The notes: generated by a model not told the origin, from the letters alone. A DNA stretch of 64,000 nucleotides from Pithys albifrons albifrons (GCF_047495875.1 NC_092463.1:5083557-5147556), one strand, 5' to 3'; positions 24,301 through 39,300 are shown, numbered from the stretch's first letter. Program-made: numbers and translations.

Positions 24301-27300
24301 GTAAATAAAATAAGACATCCCCTTATATTCTTATCTAAGGGAGGAAAGGAAGAACAGGGATTGTTTTTCACTCCATTTAAAGGAGTAGCACTCCAGTCAA
24401 TATGTCCTGTTCCTAAATGGCTTTGGACTGAGGTCAGCCTTTGTTTGATACTGGCATTAGTTAACTCTGGGTAAAACAGTTGCCCAAGCCCCTTCATTTC
24501 TGTGCTTTCCTACACCTTGCCAGTCAAATGGGACAATAAGAGTTGGTGTTTCATGGGGGTCTCATGAAGATGAAACAGTTAAATGATTTTTAGGGCTGCC
24601 ATTGTGAAGATTCTGTTATGGCAGGGCAGCATAAATAATAAAATTAGAAGCAGATCTGTATTCCTCTATAGTAGGAGTGTAAACAAAATGCAACTTTAAA
24701 GCATCAGATTCTTGAAAAAGAAAAGAAAGAAAAACCAATCTCACTTGCATTAGGTGTGGTTTGTTCTTCCCTTCACAGATCTGCACCCACAGATTCCCCT
24801 CCTGCCCTGAGGTACCAGGTGATAAAGGCTTGAAAATTATTGGAAGTCTTTGGCCTTGGGTTTGATTGGCTGGAAAATTCAGATTTATTAAATGACTGTG
24901 TTTTTTAGAGCAGTTCACTGAGCTTGGTTTAAATTAGTGTTAGAATAAGGATGTTTATTTAAGACTGAAATGGCCATCTGGAGAGTCTCTTTTCAGTCAT
25001 TTTATAACTCTCAACCATTTTCTTTGCAAATAAACTGTGGTGACTAATGCCCGATTTCTTATGGGAAGTTAGGAAAAAAAATCACCAACACTTTTATGAG
25101 TAAGAGATCATTTCTAAAACAAAAAAGTTGGAGTTGTTTTCTTGCATAATGTGAACTGATAAATATATGTAAAACACTAGTTTTTTAAAGCTAAGTTTAG
25201 TTAAATGTCTAGTTTTTGCCCAGTGCAAATAAACTTTTGAGGGGGAAAATGAAAAGTAGAAAGCAATTAAAATGAGGTGCTGTGTGTGTACAGTGCTTAA
25301 TCATTCCCACTGTGAGAACCTTGTTTTTACAAGTTGGCAGCACTACAGATATGCTGCCAATTCCTGCTTTTGCTCAAAAGTTCAAGGCCAAGGGGGACTG
25401 TTAGATCATGCAGTGTGACCTCTGCTAAATCACAGGCCTCTGAACTGTGGCTGTTTATGTTACTGACTCCACTAATTTGTCTGTGACTGCTGAACAGTTT
25501 TTCTGGCTAACCTGTGCCTTGCTGAAACTGCAGCATTTAAAGTCATCACAAGTTCTGTCCTTGGTTGCTTCTTCCCATGGCTGGACACAGAATCAGAATC
25601 ACCTTCTGGTTCAGAAGGAAACAGGACACTTCATACTTAGTGTCTGATTTGTAGTGAGGTTTTGGCTTCAGTTTCCAGGTGGTTTTTCCTTAAAAAATGG
25701 AGAAGGCCTTTTGATGTCCAATCTATTTTAATACTTAGAGAGATACAGACTTAGTACTGATTGCAGAGTTATCATATATGGAAATCTCCTCCTGCTCCTT
25801 CTCTCTGACATCCTGTTGAGACCTCTGAGTGTTTTATCCCATTGGCCACAGCATTGTATTGTGATTTCTCATTCCATTGCTTGTCCAACAGGACTGAGGG
25901 GCTGGAGTGGGGCCAGAGAAGAGCAACGAGGCTGGAGAAGGGACTGGAGCACAAGTGCTGTGGGGAGAGGCTGAGGGAGCTGGGGGTGTTTAGCCTGGAG
26001 AAGAGGAGGCTCAGAGGTGACCTCAGCACTGTCTGGAACTGCCTGAAGGGAAGTTCTGGCCAGGTGGGGGTTGGTCTCTTCTCCCAGGCACTCAGCAATA
26101 GGACAAGGGGGCACGATGGGCTCAAGCTCTGCCAGGGGAAACTGAAGCTGGAGATCAGAAAATAATTCTTTGCAGAGAGAGTGCTCAGGCATTGGAATGG
26201 GCTGCCCAGAGAGGGGGCGGATTCCCCATCCCTGGAGGTTTTTAAAGTGAGATTGGCCGTGGCACTGAGTGCCATGATCTGGTAAAGGGACTGGAGTTGG
26301 AGCAAGGGTTGGACTTGATGATCTCAGAGGTCTTTTCCAACCCAATGCATTCTATGATAAAGCCTTTTCCAAAGCCTCTTCTTTCTGACCTGTGTTTTCT
26401 CATTGAAGAGTTATGGCTTGCTGTTCTTGTTTCCAGGCTTATAACCCATAATTCGTCTGTACAAAACTACCACTCTTAGTGGTCAATTGCCTTGTCTGCA
26501 TCTGTTAAAAGTCACATTATCAATCTTTATTATCCCTATATTTGGTAATTATTCACTTTCATTCTTCAGTTAATTAGGAGGCTCTTAAATGTGAACAGAG
26601 CTAAAAAGTGCTTGTTGCCACGTGTTAAGTGGCCGTGAATACAGGAACGTGGTGGTTAGAAACAATAGAGTAAGATGACACTTTTTTGGCTGTAATGAAG
26701 ACATGGAGCTGGTTACCAAAATGATCCTTTCCAGATTCGTTTTCCTAAGTTTTCCTAACGCCTACAAAGTAGCAGCCAAAGCACTTCTGTTTGATTCACA
26801 ACTGTTGACTCTTTTGGGGAGGGAATTTTCAGGTAGTATTTATCCATTTAGAGTAAAGTAAATCATTTCCTTAGTAGTAACCATTGTTTGCAAAGAATAC
26901 AGGCTGAATAGGATCTCCCTCAACTGTATAGTGAGAAATGACACTGCAATAAATGCTCTCCTCTGCTGTGTGCTGAAGACACTTTTATATCCAAATTACT
27001 CCTGGCTGCTGTTTACAGTGAACTTAAAAAACTGGACTCAAGAAATCAGTGATTCCTTTATTTTGGGAGTCAGGAATGATGGGTATTAGTTATGGCTTTA
27101 TTTTCCAGTAGCAATGAGTTGTCAAACCAGGAATTTGTAGATTGTACCTTTTCCTTTGAGGACTTGTCAGTCTTGTGGCTGCATTTCAAACCTAAATCAT
27201 GGATTTCTTCTTAGCTGCTAAATCACAACATTTAATTTCAACCATCTACTGTCCTTCTGTCCTTTTCATGTTTCTGTGTCTTCATCTGCTTATTCAGCTT

Positions 27301-30300
27301 TAAAAAAAAATTGCAATTTTAACTCCTTTGCTGCTGTCAATACTGAGACATCTACCTTAGCACTTTTAAATTCCTGACTCCCTCCTTCATTCCCTCCATC
27401 CCACAGTAGAAGTTCATGGTTGCTTCAGTAGGAAGCTCTGAGCTAGTGGAGTGTGTGATGTCCCTGCCTTGGTGATGTGCAGTTTGTCTGCTCTTGTTTC
27501 AGGTACAAAGGTCAAGTCAGCAAGAACCCAGACTCGTTCTCACACACAGAAGGTCATCCTCAGCCCCAGGAAACAGCACCCTGTGCATGCACTTGCCCAG
27601 GAACATCAGTATCTCTTCAGCCCCAGCCAAGACGTGCCTCCTGCCCATGGTCCCCTCGAAGGTCACCTCATTCCCATGGCTATTCCGCTAGGTAGGAGCA
27701 GATAACTTGGAGAAGGGCATGTGGGGATTAATGGCTGCTGCTTCATGGAAGTACAACTTGGATCTTAAGTCAGTGACTGGGGGGTTGGAAGTGAATGATC
27801 TTAAAGGTCCCTTCAAACCCAAACCATTCTAGGATTTGCCCTGGCTCATGAGCTTTGCAGCTGCCCTTCTCAGAGGATACCTGAGGGATCAGTTTAAAGT
27901 GTTCTGGTTGTCCTTTTTCTTCATACTGGGTGTCTGGTGTCCCCCAGACAGAGCAGTTATTTCACAGAATCACAGAGTGGTTTAGTTGGAAGGGCCATAA
28001 GGACACCTTCCACTGTCCCAAGTTGCTCCAAGCCCCATCCAGCCTGGCCTTGGACACTTCCAGGGATGGGGCAGCCACAGCTTCTCTGCCCAACCTGTGC
28101 CAGGGCCTGCCTACCCTCACAGGGCAGAATTCCTTCCTGGTGTCTAATCTGAACCCCTCTGTCAGTGTGAAGCCATTCCCCCTTGTGCTATCACTACATT
28201 CTCATGTAACAAGTCCCTCTGCATCTTGTAGGCTCCTTTCAGGTACTGGAACTTATTCCTCAGTTTCATTGCTTAGCTGTCCCTTTTCTGGGACACTTTA
28301 CATTTCTAGGATTCACATTCTGGCTTTAAGTTTGGTATCCATGTAAGCAGGAACTGAATCACTGGCCCTTGGATTCAATATTTGCAATGACTTCAGCCCT
28401 ACAATTTCAATGGGATTGTGCCAAACACGGTAAAATTCAGTGTCATGCCTTTTGTATTTTTGTACCTTCAATAAAAGCTTTCTATAGGCCTTGTTTTGGA
28501 AAGGGTTGGTATTATATTGACATTTAAAGAAGATAATTATTATTTAAAAGGTGTGTCAAACACAAATTCGTGGGATGGTATTACAAGTGTAATGTTATTT
28601 CGGGTATGATGAAGAAAATGTGAGGTGGGGGAAGCATCGTGTGTAGTTTTTGAGTGGCAAACTCAGTTCTGGTTTTCAGCAGTAGGTGTCACCACAGTCA
28701 AGAAAAGTGAACAGATATTAAAAATGGCATTGTTGAGAGTACAATTTCTTTTAGGACAGCCTTAAAATCACCTGATGAATCCCCATAGCAATTACAGACA
28801 GAATCTCAGTCTGAAACACAGACACACAGAAGTTAATTGTAATTAATATGTGAATTTGCTCACTTTGGAGATTTGTATATGTTTCTAATTATTTTTCAAC
28901 TGTCCTTAGGTCAGACCCGGAGCAGCAGCACATCCCTGCAGCCTGCTGGGGTCATCATAGATAAACCACACCCTGTCACAGTCACAACCTCCCTCCCTCA
29001 AGTGCCAAAGCCTCCAGTGGAGATTAAAAAACCAAACATAGCTGTGATAGAGATGAGATCAGAGAAAAAGGATCCACCTCAGCTCTCTGTGCAGGTACAT
29101 GTCAAGAGTGATGAGTATTTGGTTGTTTATGTTAATGAATGCTAATTAAAGGCAGTCTCATCCATCAGTGATGCACTTTGACATCTGGAGATGGTTTTCA
29201 GCAAGTGGTAGAAACATAAAAATGAGGGGACCAAGTTCTCGTGCTCTGCTAATGTATTTACTCAGATTTTATCTATTATCTTTCTTATTTCACCAAAATA
29301 GAAAACTATTTCTTCCCTAAGTCACCCAGGCAAGGTGTCTGTAAAATAGATCTACGTCACATTTCCTTTTTTTAATGAGATTTTTGAGCCAGAACAAACT
29401 TGGAATCAAAAAAGTATAAATATAAATGCCAGTTTTCTTGGATGACTGCTTTGGCCTTTAAGGGTTCTGTTTCAAGCATGATTGTCAGCCCAAGGATTTC
29501 GCTCCTGATTAACCAACCACTGCAGTTCTTACCTGGTGGGTTGGAATTTGCTGCTTTAATTTGTAACAGGAGTCTGTTGTCAAGGAAGTGAATGTTTCTT
29601 ATGTGTTCATTATTTTGTGTGTGAATTGTTGAGACTGTGCACACTCCCCCTCACACCTTTCACACACAAATGATTCAGGGGACTCAGAGGTAAGTACAGG
29701 TAGAGTATTCCATGATTTGTTCCCTTGCTGTGTCACTTTATTCCACCCACATGTGTTTTGCTGTTATTTCACCCAGTTCTCTAAATGTTTTAGGGGATTT
29801 TTCTTTTCCCTGAGGAATTAAGCAAGCATTTAAATCTTTGTTCTTAGCAGGAATGCAGCACATTTTGATGCTGCAATGGACATGCCCTTATTACAAACTA
29901 TATTATAATACATTTATGCCTTTGTTTCACTGTGCCAGCTGTGTGACAGTGTGAAGCCAATAACCAACCTACACAGTGCAAACAAATTGTAAGTCAGGCA
30001 CACAACTGCCATAGAAATAATTCCAGGCACACTCCTCTTCTGCCACATGCAAGGCAAAGTGTCAGGGAATTGGATAACAGGAGAAATCAGGTAGTGCAAG
30101 AAAGGAGGTGACTATTTCTGGCATTTTTGATGTTACAGTCTTTTGTTTTTCAGAACTGAGGTGATACCAGGTACAGGCATGAGAAAAGGGTGTCACTGAT
30201 GTTTAGTAGCTCGGTAGCAATTGGAAGAAAGAATCTAAGAAGTTGAGTTATAATAGCCAAGATTTTTACAGTGATGCTTTTTGTTCTGTCCCAGGTGCTA

Positions 30301-33300
30301 CCAAGTGTGGATATTGACAGTGTTTCAAGTGGCAGTGTGAGTGTAGACCATGTTCTTCCAGACTCTGAAACTCCACTTCCTTCTGTCAGTGCCATAATAC
30401 AGGTATTGATTGTCTGTGAGTTCAAATTTGTTCAAAGAGAAAATATGTTAAATTACTGCAAAGTTATTTCTTTATGTCTTTAGTTAGAGAAATGAGACAG
30501 TTCCAGGAAAAATGGAGTAATTATTCTAAAGAGCTTATGGTATAAGGCATTTGTTTAAGAAAATGATAAATTGCAGCAAGACACTGTTCTTCCAAGATTA
30601 AATAATCACAATAAAACTCTGAGAAAAACACTGTTTCTGTGCCCTGTTAAGAATTATAATCCCTATTGGCCCATGTCTCTCTTGTTTACACTGGCCTGAG
30701 TGCTCTGGTGTGAAGGCTGAGGATATTCTTCACTCCATCTGCCCCTTGGCTGTTCCCAGTGCTTGGGGGCACTTGTGTCCCTGGGAGCCTCTGGTGTGTG
30801 GAGCAGCCAGTCCATCCTCTTTCCATGGAACTTTTCAGAAGTGTTTTGAATCTAATCTGAGCAGTGAGGAAGGTTTTTGTACAACTCTTAAGCATAACTG
30901 CTGCATGCTGAACAATAAGGACAGACTGGCAGGGTGATGTAGTGATTATTTTTGTATGGTTATTGTACATTTTGTTTTCCCTGTGTGTTAGTTGCTATCC
31001 TGATTTCAGGAGCTGGGTCCTCCAGAACCCAGTGGTGGTCACGGTATTCCCTGGATAACACAGAGACTGTGGACTAAAATAGTGATTATTATTTAAAAAT
31101 TATTTTATTCCATCACATCAAGATGATTAGAGGGATGGAGCAGCTATGCTGTGGGGAAAGGAAATTGGGATTGTGCAGCCTGGAGAGGTGAGGGCTTTAG
31201 GGTGACCTAATTGCAGCCTTCCAGTGCCTGAAGAGAGCTACAGGAAACATGGAGAGGGACTATTTACAGCAGCCTGGGGTGACATGACAAAGGGGAATGG
31301 CTTGGAACTGACAGAGACTGTCAGATGGTAGGAAGAAATCCTTCCCTGTAAGGGTAGGAGGCCCTGGCACAGGTTGCCCAGAGAAGCTGTGGCTGCCCCA
31401 TCCCTGGAAGTGTCCAAGGCTAGGTTGGACAGGGCTTGGAGCAACCTGGGATAGTGGGAGGTGTCCCTGCCCATGGCAGAGTGTGGAACGAGATGGGCTT
31501 TAAGGTTCCTTCCAACACAAACCATTCTGTGATTGTCTGATTATTAAATAACACTGTAGAAATTGTACATGAGTAAATTTCTTAAGGCATTTAGAAACTG
31601 TTGCCCTACAGCCTTTGATGTTGAAATACTCCATTAGATTTGGTAGCAGCAGGTCTGAGTTGTCAGCATGCAGGAAGGAGTTGTTCTAATAATCTCTCCT
31701 TATACTGTGCAGAGAAATTGGTGCTGACTTTTAAGGTGGTTAAAACATTTTCTCTCATTTCAGACTATTGACAATGAGTGGTGATTTCACTGCCTTCTTG
31801 TCATGAGTTTTTTCTGCAAATGCATTTTCCCCCCAGTATTAAATACCTAACAATTGCAATCTGTTTTTGTAAGACTCCAGAAGATATACCCAGTGAAGAG
31901 GAAGACACAAAGATTCCAGGAACTAATTTCATTGATGTTACTGATGTCATGCAGGTAACCATATTGCAATGAATTCCTTTTTTAAAAAAGAAGTGTAACA
32001 ATGTAAAACATTAGTTTGCTTTACTAGCAGCTTTAAAAGTACACATTGTGAGCTATGCTGACCTGTTTACACTCCTGTAAAGAATATTAGAAATTACTGT
32101 GTGTTGGTAAGTAAAGGAGCTTTTGAAGAATTAGAGTAAAAAGCTAAAATTAGCTTTTATGTGGATATGTTGGAATCCACTAGAAATACAAGTAGTTCTA
32201 TAAAATCAGCAGTGATTACAGCACTTGGATTTCACAGTTTAAAACTCTAAATGTAATGAATGTATTGACAGGCTGAGAGAGCTGGGGTTGTGCAGCCTGG
32301 AGAGGAGAAGGATCCAGGGAGTCCTCAGAGCACCTTCCAGTGCCTAAAGGGGCTCCAGGATTGCTGGAGAGCATCTCTGGGCAAGGACATGGAGGGAAGG
32401 ACAAGGAGAATGGCTTCAAAATGACAGAGGACAGAGTTAAATGGGATATGAGGGAGGAATTCTTAGCTGTGAGGATGGTGAGGCCCTGGCACAGGGTGCC
32501 CAGAGCAGCTGTGGCTGCCCCATCCTGAAAGTGTCCAAGGCCAGGTTGGACAGGGCTTGGAGCAACCTGGGATAGTGGGAGGTGTCCCTGGCCATGGACA
32601 AGCAGTGAGAAGTGGTCCATCACCAAGCCTGGCAGAGTTCAAGAAGCATTTGGACAACACTCTGAGGCACTGGTGGGATTGTTGGGATTGTTCCTGTGCA
32701 GGACCAGGAGCTGGACTGGATGATCCTTGTGAGTCTTCCAACTCAGCATATTCTGTGATTCTCTGTGCTCGTCTACTGCTCATGTCATGGATCCCTCTAG
32801 GAATTTCCAAAATTTCACAACATTGTAATTTCTGGATTATAACACTGGTTTATTTGAGATACCCTTTTACAGTTTAATTTTTTCAGGTAGCAAGTCCTTT
32901 TTTAGTCAACTGAGCTTGTGTCAGAGTAGGGGCTGACAAACACTCAGACTTGGTGAACAGCCTGGATTTCATTTCAGTGAGCAGGACTTGCTGTGTGCAC
33001 ATCAAAATCTACCCCTAAATGTTTTCTTTTTTACCTCTTTTGTGTGCTCCTGGTCCCAGGAGCAGATTGTACATCAAAAATTAACCCTGTAGCCTACAGG
33101 TCTGTAAGGTAGATTTATTTTTAAAATGAATTCATCATTTAACATCATCAATTAGTTAAAACATCCCTAAATTGGTGGTTTGTCTATCAAAAGTGTGCAA
33201 ATCTTTAAAATTACTGATACTGTTGAAAGGGAGGAGTTAATTCCATGTGGATATTGTTCCTCTGTTTGCACAAAAAAAAGCTTTAATTTAATTTAATTTC

Positions 33301-36300
33301 TTAAACAGGAAAGCTATTCAAGAAATCATTTTATGGACTAACAAAAAATGCTGCAATGTTAAATTTTTATTATGTGAATAATAGTTATTCATCTCTTCTT
33401 TTTTCTTTTTTTTTCCTGGATTGCTTTTATCTTTTATTTTTGGCAATGAGATATATTTTAACCACAATACCAAAAAATGTTCCAAGTGAAACATATGTTT
33501 GGCCTGTGACCACACAGACAATGTTCTTAAAAATGTGCAAGGCAAACACAATGTGGAAGCATAAAATCAGTCTCTGGAGTGGCAGGGGGATTTAAGACAT
33601 CAAAAGAAAGCAAAGTTATTGTCATAAAAGAGGCTTCAAATTCATGAAAAATGTCCATAAAATGCTATATGGAAAAACAGCTCATTGTTGTCTTCCCCCT
33701 CTTTCCCTTTTATTATGAAAACTTAATTCTGTTAGAACTGAGGAGGATAAGTATTTGTGTGAAATATTTTTTGGTATTTTCTCTTTTTCTGTTTTTTTGC
33801 TTCCCTGAAAGTGCCCAAGGCCAGGTGGGAAGGGTTTTGCAGCCACCTGGTCTGGTGGAAGTGTCCCTGCCCATGGCAGGGGGATGGAATGAGGTGATCT
33901 TTGAGATCCCTTCCAATCCAACCCTCTCCTTTCCACACCTCCTCTTCCTCACTGGAAACACCACATTAAAAGTGTTGTGCCATCCCAAAATACCCATTCC
34001 CTGCATCCCAGAATAGTTCATGGTGTCATCACCTCATACAGGTGCACCTGCCCAGCCTTAAGAAAGGGGCCCTGGAGCGTCATTCCATGGGCTCATCCAT
34101 GCTGGTTGTCCTGTGGGAGCCCCTGGAATAGCCATGTTGGGTGCTTGGTTGTTCCTTTGGGTCATTCCCACATGTTGTTGTTCCTCTGGGCTCCTTTGAG
34201 GACAGACCTTTATCCCATGACCTGACACTTGTTTAACAGTCTTGAGCACCAAATGCCCCAATTTGTCATACACAACCCCCCCACTGCAACCTCCCTGTCT
34301 TGTGTTTAAAGACCCAGAGCTCTTCCAAAATAGTTAAATTAGGTGCTCGTATGTCACAGTAAGAAAAATCACAAAATAAAGCAGACAGCAACTATGATTA
34401 TTTTTGTTTGATGGTTGCTCTTGAGACAAAGTAGTTTCAGACCTTCTGCACAGAGTAGGTTTCCTTGCATGGGCCTTTCCTTTTCAATTAAGCAGACAGA
34501 GGGCAGGGTTAGATTAGGGACTGGGAGGAATTCTTCCCTGTGAGGGTGGGCAGGCCCTGGCACAGGTTGGGCAGGGAAGCTGTGGCTGCCCCATCCCTGG
34601 GAGTGTCCAAGGCCAGGTTTGCCCAGCCTGGGATAGTGGGAGGTGTCCCTGCCCATGGCAGGGCATGGAATGAGATGGTCTTTGAGATCCCTTCAGCCCA
34701 AACCATTCTGGGATTGTTTCAGAGAGAGGCACTTGCTCTGCTAACAGCACCCAAGAACAGAGAAGACCAACAAGGCTGGAGAAGGGACTGGAGCACAAGT
34801 CCTGTGGGGAGAGGCTGAGGGAGCTGAGGGTGTTTAGCATGGAGAAGAGGAGGCTCAGAGGTGACCTCAGCACTGTCTAGAATTCCCTGAAGGGAAGTTC
34901 CAGCCAGGTGGGAGTTGGTCTCTTCTCCCAGGCACTCAGCAATAGGACAAGGGGGCACGGGCTCAAGCTCTGCCAGGGGAAATTGAAATTGGAGATCAGA
35001 AATAATTCTTTGCAGAGAGAGTGCTCAGGCATTGGAATGGTCTGCCCAGAGAGGGGGTGGATTCCCCATCCTGGGAGTTTTTTAAAGTGAGATTGGCCGT
35101 GGCACTGAGTGCCATGATCTGGTAAAGGGACTGGAGTTGGACCAAGGGTTGGACTTGATGATCTCGGAGCTCTTTTCCAAGCCAATCGATTCCATGATTT
35201 ATTGCATCAGCTCCTGTGACCAGCCACATTCTGGGGCACCTGTGATAAATTTAGTGGGATTTAGGACACTTTCTGGTCTCTCTGGACACACCCTAACTGC
35301 AAGGTGGGGACTTGCCTCTCAGAATTTTTGCTTCGAATTTCAACACCACTCAAAGTTTACCACCTGCTGAGCTCCGAGTGAATGTATTTTCCTCAGCCCT
35401 GGTTTCCCACAGATGCTCATGGAGTCATTGGTGTTTTAATACGTGTGACTCTTGAGACAAAAGATCCCAGGTGACACCTGCAATGCAGCCTGGCCTTGCC
35501 TGTGAGAATTGTGTAGAATTCCATCAGGAAATCCATGACTTTACCTGGCGAGGCTTTGATAAAAGACTCTGCATATGCATGTTTGGTAATGGAACGAAAC
35601 TAATCTATACCACCTAATAATTTCAAACTTTTTTTTTAATTATCTCAGTGTAATTTGGGAAATAGGATTTCGTTTTGATGCTTTATAATAAAGTACAATG
35701 ATTAATATTCCAATCATATCTGAAAGACTGTCTAATTTATGCCATATTTTGATTGGGAGTCGTGATAGGTATTTTCAACAGTCTCCAGGGAAGCAAAATG
35801 CAGAATTGAGTGCAGATTATTCAAGATTGGTCTACAAGGTGATATATGTTCAAGTTCAATCTCTGTAATTAAATACTGACTGTTACATCATTTTTTTATT
35901 TCAGTAGAAATGATAAATCACCCCAAAATGAATATAATTTTCTTCTGGATTTGTGCATTATTATGGATTTGTGCACTATTATATATAAAATATTTAGAAA
36001 TGCAGGGGGACTACAAAAGTTTGTCAGAGTTTCAAAATATATGTGAGATTTACTCTATATATTTGGTTTATTTAATCCAGATGCTTGTATTTTGCATACT
36101 TTCAGAAGCATTAAGTAGGCAGCATCAAAGAAAATTCATGGAGTAAAGCAGGCAGAGGGAAATGCATACTGAAATGCTGGACAAAAACATCTTTACATTT
36201 GCTGTCAGAGTGAATTATGGTTCTGAGTACGTATCTCCTGACAGCATGAACTGCTTATCAGCTTGCAGGGCATCCAGTGCTTTCTGAGTTTAACTTCACT

Positions 36301-39300
36301 GTTTATTTCTCTGCCTGGGATGGTTTAGAGGTCTTTGTTTGTCACCCAAATATACATATTCTGCTTTTCTTGCTTCTTTGAAGAATTATTCCAATTTAAA
36401 TATCCAGAAAGATCCTGCTCCCCAATAGCTCTTTGTTGTAATACCCAGCAGGGACCTCTCTGACCTTGCAGTTTTAAAGTATATTAAAGTAGGAAAGAAT
36501 TAACAATGCTGGGTAGGGAGACAGGAAAATGGTACTATCTTTTTTTTCCCCCTTCTCTGTTCTTTCTGTTTCCAGTGATTGGTTCTTTTATTCATAGGTA
36601 ATATATAACATGGGGTTTTCCTTATTTTATGGGTTAAAAGTAACTTAAATTTATGTAAGGGAAAAGAAGACTTTTTTCTCTTTTCACTCTGTTGGAGATT
36701 AATCTTAGTAAATGTGGATTTACAGGGAGCTCTTTTATGCACCATCACATACCTCTCACTGGTAATTTAGGACTCAGCTCTTCATCTCTTCTGCCCTGCC
36801 AAATTTTCTTCTTAGAGAGTCATATTGCTATTAGAGACATTTGTTTTTAATATTCCAGCTGAAGGATGCAGGTTCTCATCCATCAGGAGACTTTACAGTA
36901 TATCAGTGGCTGCTTTTTGGGACTTGGTGCTGTGTGTGCTCCAGGGAGAAGGAGGGAGGCACCTTTGGGAACAGCCAAACCTTGTAACACACACACCAAG
37001 TAACTTCTATAACTTTTTAAAATTAGCACATTATCATTGAGATCAAGATGTCTGTGAGGATTTTGTGAATTATTACCCAGAAATGCCCTTTAACTTCCAG
37101 CAGCTGGAGTTAATGGAAGTGTAAACACACATGTAACATATATGTAAAGTAAGAATGTCCAGTCTTCAGGTTGAGTTGAGTTTGGACAGATTACATCCTT
37201 GTTAATTTTTAGGACTGTGTCTTTTTAAACAGGAGACTTGATGGAACAAGATTAATTTATTTTTAAAAACCGAACCAAAACACTCAATCCCAACCCAAAC
37301 CAAAGAAACAAAACAACCCTAACTCAACAAGTAACTTTAGAAAGTTTCCTAAAGTTTTTTGTTTAGAGGACAAACATTTCTGGTGTGTACATTAAAGAAA
37401 CTTGACTTATGTCACAAGTGAATTTTTCAAGTATTACCATTGCCACTGGCTCCCTGCCCTGTGCAGCACAGGCAGGAAATATGAGCCAAATCATGTTTTA
37501 CTTAGCAGTTCCTATAACTTTATACCTCTACAGATTTATGATTTGCTAAGCTTAGAGTTGTATCAATTAACCACAGCCCACTGAGGAAGGAGAATGTGGT
37601 TTGTGTGCTGTGACACATCTGCAAGTGTTTCTTGAAGAAAAAAACCCTGACAGTTACCTCAATGACATTGCCTTCCAGAAATGCACAGAACCTAATTTAC
37701 TGCTTATTTATTAGGATCAGGAAGAGGAGAGGGATGAAATTCCAGAGTTCTCTGAGCCTCTTCTGGAGCTTAATGGCCAGTTTAAAGTTGCCTCACCAAA
37801 GTACAACGGTCCTTTGTTTCCTCCAGTGGCTCCTGTCCCTCAGCAGCCTGCTGATGTTTTGGATGAACTGATTCAAAGGAGAGAAACTATAGAAAACAGG
37901 TTGATAAATTGGTGAGTTGCAATGGAACAAAGTGGTGAAGGAATATATATGGAAGAAGGAATGATTCCCTAACTGTGCTTCCCTTTCTTCTCATCTCCAT
38001 TCCCTTCTCCCTTTTCCTCTGAGCTGCCCTGTATTTGATGTTAAGGATGCTCTTTTGTGTTACCTGTGGGTGTCTTGGTATTAGCTGATGGTTAAATGGG
38101 TTTTATTTTGCCAGGGTGGAACAGGAAATAATGGCCAAAATTATCAGTGGGATGTTCCCAGTCCAGAAAGAAACAGTTCCCAGTGTGAGCAGCTCAGAGA
38201 GTGGAGATGAGGGGGTTGTACCCCCTGACATGGGTGAGTAGGAGTTACTGTTCTCAGCAGGTGGGTTATCTCAGTTTTTGGCTGATTTTAATAAGCTGTG
38301 TAGGTCACTGTTGCCTGAGCCTGAGAGTGGATAATGCTGAATCAGTGAAACTAAAAAGCAGCAGTTCACTCTTGAATTTATGTTGTGGTATAAGGCCACT
38401 GAAATAAATTATGTAAAAATAAAGAAGGCATAAATCACACCACTGTACAAATCACCTTCTGTTGTCGGCCATCTAAATCAGATCTGGCATTTTGCTAAGC
38501 CTGTAATGTTTGTTTGCTTTTCCTTTGTTAATAGTTATGTCAAAAATTACCTCTCTTGTAAGTGGGTGAGAGTGGAGAGAAATGCATTTCTGCTGTGATG
38601 TCACTGCCCTTCCCTGTTGCCTTCTTTTATGATCCTGGATTGTTTCTCTACTCTTGTTTATCTGTAAAGTAAAAAAAACAAACTCAAAAATCAGTTTTTT
38701 CAAAGGAATGTTTAAAAGCTCATGGAGAATACAATGATTGGCTGCAGTACAGAGCAAGCCCTTTGATAAGTGAGACCTGGACTTGAGCTTTATGTTCTTT
38801 CATTTTCAGTTGAAGTTGCAGGTGGAGGAGGATTCCAGCTCTTTGTCAATGCTGGTGTCCCTGTGGACTCAGAAATGATAAACCAGTTTGTAAATGAAGC
38901 TCTCAGTGAAACAATTGCAACCATGCTGGGTGACAATCAGGCTCAGAGAGCAGTTCCTGATCCAAACGTTCTTCCAAACACAACGACCGTCATCGTAAGT
39001 GTCCATTTTTCTTAAGCCTTTCTGCAGGAGTTCTAAGGGATAATTTCTGGGTGAACTGAACGTGCAGCATTTGCCTTTTTTTATTAGTCCTTATTTTACC
39101 CCAGCAAGCAATAAGATTAAACCTATTTGCCCCTCTACTGTGCTCTGCTGACACCCCACCTGGGAGTACTGTGTCCAGGTCTGGATTCCTCAGCTCAGGA
39201 AGGACATGGACATGGAGCCAGTCCAGGGGAGGCCACAAAAGTGCTCCAAGACCTGGAGCCCCTCTGCTCAGGATACAGGCTGGGAGAGCTGAGGGGGTCC

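Larger units (their letters stand above)
21215..27502. other. KIAA0586 intron 15 (about 6.3 kb)
   Basis: Largest intron found. Mostly AT-rich unique sequence with three CR1 copies (22760, 23630, 25891). No exon or RNA gene recognised. Confidence 0.65.
31955..37714. other. KIAA0586 intron 19 (about 5.8 kb)
   Basis: Carries CR1 copies at 32262, 33806, 34495 and 34748; the rest is AT-rich unique sequence. No exon or RNA gene recognised. Confidence 0.65.

Noticed and set aside
25772..26345. Recurring 70-180 residue frames such as those starting [16 protein letters not shown]
   Set aside because: These are translations of the CR1 3' end and appear in every copy of the same subfamily. They are non-coding.
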